Positions 27,209 to 35,024 of a DNA stretch of 64,000 nt are shown in pieces. How positions within the stretch are numbered: position 1 is the first letter of the stretch; every line of letters begins with the position of its first letter. The stretch is from Sporosarcina cascadiensis (lineage in GTDB: Bacteria > Bacillota > Bacilli > Bacillales_A > Planococcaceae). The stretch lies in NCBI RefSeq assembly GCF_009650995.1, contig NZ_WHVV01000002.1:1-64000 (forward strand). The letters run 5' to 3'. A program made the translations under genes and the position numbers. The notes beneath the pieces were generated by a model. The model was not told the origin of the DNA, ran no database searches, and saw nothing but the letters and a program-made list of their open reading frames with translations.

Positions 27209-27238
27209 ATACATAATTCATAAAAGGGAGCGAATGAC

Positions 27239-29461
27239 ATGGCTATAATTCACGAAACGGCTGGTCTTAATCTATTGCTGGAAAATCTGGAAGAAGAATT
27301 CGGAAAGAAAAAAATAGAGGCGCTGATCGAGGCAAGCGAGCGTTATCAAGAGCGTCATCCCGATAGTTCAGCATCTGACTGGACAAGCGCGATGGTGCTG
27401 GAATCATTGAGCAGAATCGATGAAGCGAACGCGTATTGGACTTTCGTTGCCGCACGTATTTACTTGTATGATGTGTATGCGAAGCAGAAAGCGCTGCGTG
27501 GTACGGATGTCTATAACGACTTTGCGAAAAATGTAGAAAAACTGGTTGCGCAGGGTCTTTATACTCCAATCCTTACTGAGAAGTACAGCCATGATGAACT
27601 GCAAGAGATCGGTCGTTTACTCGAGCCTTCACGCGACTTGTTATTTACCTATATCGGATTAAAAACGCTGGTGGACCGCTATGTGACAGTGAACTTCTCC
27701 AAGCAGCCGGTCGAGCTGCCGCAAGAACGCTGGCTGATCATTGCGATGACGCTGATGCAGGATGAAACGGAAGACCGCATCCACAAAATCGGCGAAGCTT
27801 ACTGGGCGATGAGCAATCTCTATATGACGGTTGCGACGCCAACGCTTTCGAATGCCGGCAAGATGCACGGCCAGCTGTCGAGCTGCTTTATCGATACAGT
27901 GGATGATTCACTGCAGGGTATCTACAACAGCAACACCGATATCGCAAACCTGTCGAAGTTTGGCGGCGGCATTGGCGTCTATATGGGGAAAGTTCGTTCA
28001 CGCGGCGCGTCCATCCGCGGATTTGAAGGTGCTTCAAGCGGAGTGCTTCCGTGGATTAAGCAGCTGAACAATACGGCAGTTTCTGTCGATCAGCTCGGTC
28101 AGCGGCAGGGCGCGGTGGCAGTGTATCTGGATGTCTGGCATCAGGATATCTTCACATTCCTTGATCTGAAGCTCAATAACGGGGATGACCGTCTGCGCGC
28201 GCATGATATTTTCACAGGCGTTTGCCTGCCCGATCTGTTCATGGAGAAAGTGGAGTCACGCGAAGACTGGCATCTGTTCGATCCGCATGAAGTGCGCACG
28301 AAGATGGGCTTTTCATTGGAAGACTTCTATGATGAAGAAAAGGGCAATGGCTCATTCCGCAAGAAGTACGAGGAATGTGTGGCGAATGAAGACCTGTCAC
28401 GCGAAACCGTATCAGCGATCGAAATCATGAAACGGGTCCTGCGCAGTCAGCTGGAAACAGGCACGCCGTTCATGTTCTATCGCGATGAAGTGAACCGCAA
28501 GAACCCGAATAAACACGAAGGAATCATTTATTCGAGTAATTTGTGCACAGAAATATTGCAAAATATGTCAGCCAGCACACATGAATCGGTGACATTAGAA
28601 GACGATCTGGTCGTCACACGCACGAAGCCGGGTGACTTCGTTGTCTGTAACCTGTCATCGATCAATCTGGGGAAAGCGGTAGTTGCAGACGTATTGGACC
28701 GCCTGATTACGATTCAGGTCCGTATGCTCGACAACGTCATCGACCAGAACCAGATTCCTGTCGTCCAGGCGCAGCGCACAAACGCCCGCTATCGCGGGAT
28801 CGGGCTCGGCACATTCGGCTGGCACCATTTATTGGCACTGAAAGGCATTCAGTGGGAATCCGATGAAGCAGTGGATTACGCGGACAAGCTGTATGAAAAT
28901 ATCGCCTATCTGACAATCAAGGCATCAATGGAATTATCGAAGGAAAAAGGCGCCTATCCATTGTTCGACGGCTCCGACTGGCAGACAGGCGAGTACTTCG
29001 AGCAGCGCGAATACGATTCGAATAAATGGCGCGAGCTGCGCATGGATGTGGCGATCAACGGCATGCGCAATGGCTATCTGATGGCAGTCGCGCCGAACAG
29101 TTCGACATCGGTCATCGCAGGCTCCACCGCTTCAATCGATCCGGTATTCAAGCCGTTCTACCATGAAGAGAAAAAAGATTATAAACTGCCGGTCATCGCA
29201 CCGGATTTGAACCATAACACGTATGATGTCTATCGCCGTTCCGCGTACATCGTTGATCAGCGCTGGTCCATCAAGCAGAATGCTGCACGTCAGCACCATA
29301 TCGACCAGTCAACTTCATTCAACATCTATGTACCGAACTCCATCCGTGCATCCGTCCTGCTCGATCTGCATATGCAGGCCTGGCAGTCCGGCATGAAAAC
29401 GACGTACTATATGCGTTCCACAGCTTCTGAAATCGAGGAGTGCGAGTGGTGTCATTCCTGA
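27239..29461 (+). CDS. nrdE: Class I ribonucleotide reductase, alpha subunit
   Basis: 740 residues. Active-site cysteines are Cys216 (QLSSCFI) and Cys436 in NLCTEI, with Glu438 as general base; Cys735/Cys738 in CEWC at the tail shuttle electrons from thioredoxin or NrdH. No N-terminal ATP-cone is evident, so overall allosteric control is probably absent, as in class Ib. It reduces ribonucleotides to deoxyribonucleotides with the beta subunit. The start follows AAAAGGGAG. Expression should be shut off by cobalamin through the riboswitch. Confidence 0.93.
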   Translation: MAIIHETAGLNLLLENLEEEFGKKKIEALIEASERYQERHPDSSASDWTSAMVLESLSRIDEANAYWTFVAARIYLYDVYAKQKALRGTDVYNDFAKNVEKLVAQGLYTPILTEKYSHDELQEIGRLLEPSRDLLFTYIGLKTLVDRYVTVNFSKQPVELPQERWLIIAMTLMQDETEDRIHKIGEAYWAMSNLYMTVATPTLSNAGKMHGQLSSCFIDTVDDSLQGIYNSNTDIANLSKFGGGIGVYMGKVRSRGASIRGFEGASSGVLPWIKQLNNTAVSVDQLGQRQGAVAVYLDVWHQDIFTFLDLKLNNGDDRLRAHDIFTGVCLPDLFMEKVESREDWHLFDPHEVRTKMGFSLEDFYDEEKGNGSFRKKYEECVANEDLSRETVSAIEIMKRVLRSQLETGTPFMFYRDEVNRKNPNKHEGIIYSSNLCTEILQNMSASTHESVTLEDDLVVTRTKPGDFVVCNLSSINLGKAVVADVLDRLITIQVRMLDNVIDQNQIPVVQAQRTNARYRGIGLGTFGWHHLLALKGIQWESDEAVDYADKLYENIAYLTIKASMELSKEKGAYPLFDGSDWQTGEYFEQREYDSNKWRELRMDVAINGMRNGYLMAVAPNSSTSVIAGSTASIDPVFKPFYHEEKKDYKLPVIAPDLNHNTYDVYRRSAYIVDQRWSIKQNAARQHHIDQSTSFNIYVPNSIRASVLLDLHMQAWQSGMKTTYYMRSTASEIEECEWCHS

Positions 29462-29886
29462 TTGCGTACGCTTCCTGGAGCGGCAATACGGAGGAAGTGG
29501 CGGAATTGATTGAGGAAAATCTGACCCGCGAAGGCATCCAAGTCGATACACACCGCATCGGAATCGGCGTTCTTCCGGATGTGAATGAATACGATGCCTT
29601 CTGTATCGGTTCATTCACCTGGGAAAAGGGCGCCACGCCGGATGAAGTGAAAGACTTCGTAGCGGACATCGGCTTCAAGCCGGAGCCGGTCTACGTCTTC
29701 GGAACAGGGGACACGCAATTCGGCGGAGATGAATTGTTTTGTCATGCGGCTGAAAAACTGGCGCGCTTTTATCATTCACCTTTTGAACCATTGAAAATCG
29801 AACAAAGCCCTCGCGGCATGCAAGAGAAATTAGTAACGAACTGGACGAAAGGAGTGCTCGACCATTGGCGACACTTACAAGAGTAA
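29449..29886 (+). CDS. Flavodoxin in the RNR operon (NrdI role likely)
   Basis: 145 residues with a flavodoxin fold: FMN phosphate loop YASWSGNTEE, then GSFTWEKGATPDEVKDF and FGTGDTQFGG. The usual short NrdI signature is not seen; the protein looks like an ordinary flavodoxin of YkuN/YkuP size. Placed between the alpha and beta genes and overlapping both (13 bp and 22 bp), it probably performs the NrdI task of activating the metallocofactor of the beta subunit (inference). GTG 29449 is eight bases after GAGGAG; GTG 29440 and 29446 are too close. Confidence 0.85.
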   Translation: MSFLIAYASWSGNTEEVAELIEENLTREGIQVDTHRIGIGVLPDVNEYDAFCIGSFTWEKGATPDEVKDFVADIGFKPEPVYVFGTGDTQFGGDELFCHAAEKLARFYHSPFEPLKIEQSPRGMQEKLVTNWTKGVLDHWRHLQE

Positions 29887-30902
29887 AAGTACTGAACCCG
29901 GCAAATCCAAATAAAGCAACAGCCATTTTCGGCGGGGAAGCTAGCGGCATCCTCAACTGGAATGATATCGCGCACCCTCATTTCTATACATTGCGCCAGC
30001 GCATCCGTTCGCTGTTCTGGACGGCGAATGAAGTGGATATGACACAGGACGTCAAGCAATTTTCACGTCTTTCCAAAGAAGAGCAATCCGCATTTTTGAA
30101 AATCATCGGATTGCTCGCTACACTTGACGGCCCGCAGACTGTCATCGCAATGAAAATTGCTGATTTCACGACGGATCCGTCTGTAAAGTCAATCATGGCA
30201 ACGATTGCTGATCAGGAAAGTGAGCATAATCACAGCTATGCGTATGTGCTTTCATCGGTCACGAATCTTGATAAACAGATGGCTTCATTCGAAATGGGAC
30301 GCACAGATGAGGTATTAATGAAGCGTAATGAGCGGATCGTGGAAGTGTATAATGATTTTGCGGAGAACCCGACAATCGAGACAGTACTGAAAGCAATGGT
30401 CTATACCACGCTACTCGAAGGCCTGTTCTTCTACAGCGGATTCGCATTTTTCTACAACTTGGCGCGCCACCAGAAAATGGTCGGCACGTCGACGATGATT
30501 TCCTATATCAACCGCGATGAACTGCAGCACGGCAAGGCAATCAGCGATATCTTCCGTGCGGCGCTGGCTGAAAACCCGGGGTACAACACCGACGAATTCA
30601 CGGACTGGATCTATGATCAGTTCCGCCATTCCGTCGAACAGGAAGTCATCTGGAGCCGTTATGTGCTGGGAGAAATTGATGGTCTGGACCTCGATGAGAT
30701 GGAAGGCTATATCAAATACCGCGCGAATAAAATGCTGCGCATGCTCGGCCTGAGCGAGATTTATCCAGAGTTCACGGACAATCCGATGAAATGGATCCGC
30801 GCATATGTCGATAACTTCGACGATACGAAGACCGATTTCTTCGAGCAGACGAGCCGGCAATATGTGAAAACTAGTGATTTGAATGGGTTTGATGATTTGT
30901 AA
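29865..30902 (+). CDS. nrdF: Class I ribonucleotide reductase, beta subunit
   Basis: 345 residues. Metal ligands are all present: Asp88, Glu118, His121, Glu185, Glu219 and His222. Tyr125 in the ESEHNHSY motif is the radical tyrosine. It generates the radical passed to the alpha subunit. The TTG start (SD AAAGGAG about ten bases upstream) overlaps the flavodoxin gene. A second, diverged copy of its tail lies 1.1 kb downstream at 31997-32082. Confidence 0.93.
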   Translation: MATLTRVKVLNPANPNKATAIFGGEASGILNWNDIAHPHFYTLRQRIRSLFWTANEVDMTQDVKQFSRLSKEEQSAFLKIIGLLATLDGPQTVIAMKIADFTTDPSVKSIMATIADQESEHNHSYAYVLSSVTNLDKQMASFEMGRTDEVLMKRNERIVEVYNDFAENPTIETVLKAMVYTTLLEGLFFYSGFAFFYNLARHQKMVGTSTMISYINRDELQHGKAISDIFRAALAENPGYNTDEFTDWIYDQFRHSVEQEVIWSRYVLGEIDGLDLDEMEGYIKYRANKMLRMLGLSEIYPEFTDNPMKWIRAYVDNFDDTKTDFFEQTSRQYVKTSDLNGFDDL

Positions 30903-30965
30903 GCTATGGGAAGTGAACGCGGCTTTAAAGGTAACGGGTAGAAAATATTGAATAGCATAACAAGC

Positions 30966-31010
30966 AGGGACACGAATCGATTCTGGATTGGTGTCCTTGT
31001 TTTTGTTTTC
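30966..31010 (+). terminator. Intrinsic terminator of the RNR operon
   Basis: AGGGACACGAATC pairs with GATTGGTGTCCTT around a short loop, followed by GTTTTTGTTTTC. Confidence 0.8.
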
Positions 31011-31150
31011 TTGCTAGTTCTATTGTTAATCGTCTTTTAAAACGTTGACAAAGGTGTTCTTTGTTTGATTTGTTGATAGCTCTTTTCTTCCATGAACCGA
31101 GCCTATTACCTTAAACCCTGTGAACTTATTTAGATGTCTCGAACAATTGT

Positions 31151-31718
31151 CTATTGTTGAAACCTTTCTAGGATAGGGATTGAGCATGCAGGGAGATTTA
31201 TTATCTGGAATGTAATGTGGCCATTATTCACTTCCAAAATAATTTGCCCATCATCTTCGCTATTGTCAATTAAGATAAGATTATCTACAAGGTAAGCATA
31301 TTGATACAGATTATCAAATGAAGTTTTATCGCGTCTTATAATATCTTCAGTAGCGATATGGTGTCCTCCATTTCTCACACGCATTGCTACACGTTCTATA
31401 TTTTGATTCACATGGCTGAGAGCCACATAAAACATGGTTATTTCATAACTTTCTCTTAATAGCATTCATTCCGGCTAATGTAGTCTCAATTGAAAAACTT
31501 TTACCTTCTTTAATATATTGGCGAACAGATCGAATAACTTCTTTACCAGCCGATATTCTTTTCTTTTCAGGGGTGGCAGGATCCATCCTTCTCGCAATAG
31601 CATCTGGATCTATGTTGATATCTAAGCCGATTTTGTCGATAATGAGGCTGCGTAATGTACTTTTACCGCTGCCATTGTTACTGGCAAACACGTATAGCGA
31701 GGGTTTATTTGTACTCAT
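31151..31718 (-). pseudogene. Frameshifted zeta-toxin family kinase
   Basis: Two overlapping minus-strand frames form one zeta-toxin-like protein of about 190 residues. The first (31718-31443) has the P-loop ASNNGSGKST, NIDPDAIARR and SIETTLAG. The second (from about 31465 to 31151) carries the rest: YEITMFYVALS, NIERVAMRVRNGGHHI and EDIIRRDKTSFDNL. The frame changes near NAIK/LLRE, around 31450. Zeta toxins phosphorylate UDP-N-acetylglucosamine and poison wall synthesis; this copy should be inactive unless frameshifting occurs. Confidence 0.75.
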
Positions 31719-31911
31719 TAAGATTCACCAGTCTTCTTCAATGGAACTACTTTTCCGTTAGGGTATTCTTTACATAACACGCCGTCTTTTTCATAAATGA
31801 TATATGTGTCGTTTGCCTTGGCATCAATTCTTGCGCGCTCGCCTGTCATTTTAACCCACTGTCGAGCCAACCATACTTTCTCTTTTGATTGGGATTAAGA
31901 CCATCTTTCAT
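31718..31911 (-). pseudogene. Frameshifted small partner gene of the zeta toxin
   Basis: From ATG 31911 (GGTGGTGAG upstream) the peptide begins MKDGLNPNQKRK and then loses frame. The neighbouring frame continues as VWLARQWVKMTGERARIDAK through KDGVLCKEYPNGKVVPLKK, and its TAA overlaps the toxin ATG (TAATG). Position and coupling suggest an antitoxin or chaperone partner. An indel near the A-rich run around 31880 would restore one frame. Both genes of the pair are thus broken. Confidence 0.6.
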
Positions 31912-31996
31912 TTGGCTCACCACCTTTATTTTCATCATATCATACTAGAGAAGAGCTGCACGGTAAAGGAATTACAGTGGAGGTAGTATCAGTAAT

Positions 31997-32082
31997 TCAC
32001 CGACAATCCGATGAAGTGGATTCGTGCGTATGTCGATAACTTCGACGACACGAAGACGGACTTCTTCGAGCAGACGAGCTAG
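31997..32082 (+). pseudogene. Diverged duplicate of the nrdF 3' end
   Basis: The frame FTDNPMKWIRAYVDNF continuing to FFEQTS then TAG is identical over 28 residues to the nrdF product at 30771-30854, but the DNA differs at about eight positions, nearly all third codon bases. The synonymous pattern means it came from a related nrdF gene under selection, not from a recent copy of the local gene. Confidence 0.85.
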
Positions 32083-32305
32083 CACCGGTGGAATGATTCA
32101 GAGAACTGAAGTCTATCACAGCATACTATCACAGCATAAGAAAAGAACAACTTCTGATTGAAAGACATCAGAGGGTGTTCTTTTTCTATGTCTATTACGA
32201 CGAAAATGTTAGCTATCATTATCAAGATGCTGAGTGGAATGATGTTGGAAATGATCATCATTTTGGATAGAGGAGAAGAGACGTGCGGGATGACAGCTAA
32301 ATATG

Positions 32306-32452
32306 CATAGGAAGGTCCGCGCTCATTGAATACGCACCAGCGCTCATGCCATACCCGCAAGTGATCATTGAAGGCCGCGGGGTGATCATTGCCGACCCGG
32401 CGGTGCTCATACACGGTATGCGAGTGATCATACCAACCCTGCCAGCGCTCAT
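32306..32452 (-). repeat. Seven-unit 21-bp array B
   Basis: CAT at 32324, 32345, 32366, 32387, 32408, 32429 and 32450, exactly 21 bp apart. On the minus strand the class order is GAGCG, GATCA, GAGCA, GATCA, GATCA, GAGCG, GAGCG. It lies just downstream of the CoA-transferase terminator on that gene's strand. Confidence 0.9.
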
Positions 32453-32485
32453 AGCCCCGCCGCGCAGCCGCCAACATCCTAATCA

Positions 32486-32518
32486 AAACAAAAAAACGAG
32501 CGGAAATTAATCCGCTCG
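32486..32518 (-). terminator. Intrinsic terminator of the CoA-transferase gene
   Basis: CGAGCGGA pairs with TCCGCTCG with a six-base loop; on the minus strand a long T-run follows. Confidence 0.85.
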
Positions 32519-32532
32519 CCCATTCACCCAAC

Positions 32533-34053
32533 TTATTTCTGTGCTTCTGCCGCTTTATGCATTGTCTTGTTCTTCGCAAGATTTACGTGCCAGCTAAGTG
32601 CTTCTTCCAAGATGTGTGGAGTTTGTCCGCCAACTTGTTCTTTCGCACGGTTGTAGTAATCACGCAGCTCATCCTTGAAATCAGGGTGTGCACAGTGCTC
32701 GATCAATGCTTCTGCTTTTTGTCGTGGAGCCAGGCCGCGAAGATCCGCATAACCTTGTTCCGTAACAATCACGTCTACGTCATGCTCTGTGTGGTCTACG
32801 TGTGAACAGAAAGGTACGATCGATGAAACATCTCCACCTTTTGCGTACGACTTCGTTACGAAGATCGCAATACGCGCGTTACGTGCGAAGTCACCGGAAC
32901 CGCCGATACCGTTCATCATGCGTGTACCGCTGACATGTGTAGAGTTCACGTTTCCGTAGATGTCCAGCTCAAGTGCTGTGTTGAATGAAATGATGCCCAG
33001 ACGTCGGATCACTTCCGGATGGTTAGAGATTTCCTGTGGACGGAATACTAACTTATCACGGTATTTACCGATATCTTCTTTCAGGCTGTCCAGACGTTTC
33101 TTGGAAAGAGTCAAAGAAGTAGCGGAAGCGAATTTCACTACGCCGTCGTCGATCAAGTCGAAGATTGCGTCTTGAAGTACTTCGGAATATACTTCGATGT
33201 CTTTGAACTCAGAAGTTCTCATGCCGTCAAGTACTGCGTTTGCTACAGAACCAACACCTGATTGAAGAGGCATCAATGTTTCGTCCATGCGGCCCTTCTT
33301 GATTTCGTCACGGAAGAAGTCGAGTAAATTGTTAGCAATTTCCTGTGTCTCTTCATCCGGAGGAACGATTGGGGATGGAATATCCATCTTCTCTGTAATA
33401 ACGATTCCGCGTACTTTTGCAGGATCTACTTTGATTCCCGGAGTACCGATCTTATCCGTCACGCTATAGACAGGAATCTCTTTTCTATCGCCTTGGTATT
33501 CAGGAATATAAATATCATGAAGTCCTTCATATTCAGCAGGTACGTTAACATTTAATTCAATGATGACATTCTTTGCTTCCTGTACGAAAATCGGTGAGTT
33601 ACCTACAGAACCAGTCGGAATAATCTGGCCGTCTTCCGTAATTGCAGCTGCTTCAATAATTGCATAATCAATCGGTCCGATCACGCCTTGGCGCACCCAT
33701 TCAGACGTATGGGAAAGGTGTTGGTCAATATAGAAAGATTCGCCGGTATTGATCTTGCCGCGCATCACCGGGTTGCCCTGGTAAGGAATACGCATGTTGA
33801 TCAAGTTTTCTCCAGCCATCAGCTCATCTACGTTCGGTCCGAGAGAAGCACCTGTGAAAACGTTTACTTTGAACTTTTCGTTTTTACCTCTTTCAGCTAA
33901 TGCCAATGGAACCGCTTTCGCATCTCCTGACAAAGTAAAGCCACTCATACCTAAAGACATGCCATCCTCGATCCAAGATGCTGCTTCTTCAGCTGTAACA
34001 ATTTTGTCTTTCAGTGCTTCACAACGAAGAACTTTGTTTAATTCGTTTGACAC
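32533..34053 (-). CDS. Acetyl-CoA hydrolase / succinate CoA-transferase family protein
   Basis: About 506 residues of the Ach1/Cat1/AarC family: an N-terminal half with GMSLGMSGF and VFTGASLGP, and a C-terminal half with LQSGVGSVANAVLDGM, the catalytic glutamate in YSEVLQD, and MMNGIGGSGDFARNA for CoA binding. It probably moves CoA between acetate and succinate or another acid. GTG 34053 has AGGTGG eight bases upstream; GTG 34065, in frame, is possible with a weaker site. Monocistronic. Confidence 0.88.
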   Translation of the reverse strand: MSNELNKVLRCEALKDKIVTAEEAASWIEDGMSLGMSGFTLSGDAKAVPLALAERGKNEKFKVNVFTGASLGPNVDELMAGENLINMRIPYQGNPVMRGKINTGESFYIDQHLSHTSEWVRQGVIGPIDYAIIEAAAITEDGQIIPTGSVGNSPIFVQEAKNVIIELNVNVPAEYEGLHDIYIPEYQGDRKEIPVYSVTDKIGTPGIKVDPAKVRGIVITEKMDIPSPIVPPDEETQEIANNLLDFFRDEIKKGRMDETLMPLQSGVGSVANAVLDGMRTSEFKDIEVYSEVLQDAIFDLIDDGVVKFASATSLTLSKKRLDSLKEDIGKYRDKLVFRPQEISNHPEVIRRLGIISFNTALELDIYGNVNSTHVSGTRMMNGIGGSGDFARNARIAIFVTKSYAKGGDVSSIVPFCSHVDHTEHDVDVIVTEQGYADLRGLAPRQKAEALIEHCAHPDFKDELRDYYNRAKEQVGGQTPHILEEALSWHVNLAKNKTMHKAAEAQK

Positions 34054-34185
34054 GGTATCATCCACCTAACCTTTCATTTTAACTATAATTCTAACACCTA
34101 TCTAAATAAAATCAACATAATATTATGAGAAGTATAGTGAAATTGTCAGAATGTGAGATTTTTCTCTTGAAGCCGGTGCTGGATG

Positions 34186-34468
34186 TGTATTTCATGCTGT
34201 TTTTTTGCAGAGTGTGAATATAGTTGCCGTGGTCTTCGTTTCTTGACTTGGCGGGAAGTTTAATTGAATTATGTGTTTGCAGTTTAAACTCGCTTCGGCG
34301 CTGGGGGATTGCCTTACGCTATGAGCCTACTGGCGAAGAGCATGCCAGCAGTCTCACAGCCACGGCCGACCCCGCAGATGCGCCTTCGCTAGTGTGGAGA
34401 AGGTATATCATGCTGCTTTTTCGCAGAAGCAGATTTAGTTGGTGTACGTTCCAGTTTTTCGACTTTGC
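34186..34468. repeat. Imperfect direct repeat flanking a GC-rich insert
   Basis: About 66 bp starting GTATTTCATGCTG (34186-34252) recurs with roughly 70 percent identity as GTATATCATGCTG (34403-34468). The 150 bp between are GC-rich with short palindromes (CTGGC ... GCCAG). No coding frame is supported. It looks like a decayed non-coding element. Confidence 0.4.
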
Positions 34469-34607
34469 AAATGCACTGATCACAAGAATCTTAGCCTTTG
34501 CAGAATAATAAGTAGTGCATGAAATACCTCACCTATCGTAATAGTCTCAAATAATATGCTCATACTTCCACTCACATAAAAATTATTGAAAAACCAGCCT
34601 AGTGTAC

Positions 34608-34726
34608 CGGAGTGGAAGGCGGCGACTCTGGGAGGATTAGCCCGACAGGTGAGACGACTTGCGGGAGCTTGCGACCAAGTCGGCTCACCGCGGGCCCTCC
34701 AGAACGCGTCCGCCTGGAACGCAGGG
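34608..34726. repeat. Structured GC-rich intergenic repeat element
   Basis: The sequence beginning GGAGTGGAAGGCGGCGACTC and ending CGTCCGCCTGGAACGCAG has the sequence and ends of a dispersed palindromic intergenic element common in Bacillales. GGTGAGACGACTTG (34648-34661) pairs with CAAGTCGGCTCACC (34676-34689) with one mismatch, and outer arms GGCG/CGCC extend the stem. Function unknown; it may act in RNA. Confidence 0.6.
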
Positions 34727-34809
34727 AAACGGTCTCCCTCTACTCACCCGCACTTTCACGCAAACAAACTGAATGAAGCAACACAAAGCAGGGTGTTTTG
34801 ACGGGAGAA

Positions 34810-34823
34810 AAGGGAAAACCCTA
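34810..34823 (+). promoter_or_regulatory. NreC-like box 1 upstream of narG
   Basis: AAGGG-AAAA-CCCTA matches the staphylococcal NreC site TAGGG-N4-CCCTA in all but one base. It lies about 200 bp before narG. Confidence 0.55.
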
Positions 34824-34915
34824 ATAGAGTTTGCCGGGAAACGGCGTATACTTAAGAAGTAGATAGCAGAGTACTAGATTTCATGACATAAGTCTTACGT
34901 GATAAAAACAAAACT

Positions 34916-34929
34916 AGGGAATACCCTTA
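34916..34929 (+). promoter_or_regulatory. NreC-like box 2 upstream of narG
   Basis: TAGGG-AATA-CCCTT, flanked by AAAC and AGTTT that extend the palindrome (AACTAGGG ... CCCTTAGTT), matches TAGGG-N4-CCCTA in all but one base. It lies 96 bp before narG, suited to activation by phosphorylated NreC, encoded at 43102. Confidence 0.65.
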
Positions 34930-35024
34930 GTTTAATTCCGATTAATTAGTTTATTTTAGGGTAAGTTGATGAATATGTCTGTGTTCATTTGAAGCGACAT
35001 TCTGAGAAGGAGTGGAAATGTTCG

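Noticed and set aside
32079..32579. 166-codon minus-strand frame through array B
   Set aside because: It starts inside the CoA-transferase gene, crosses that gene's terminator and then the array; not a supported gene.
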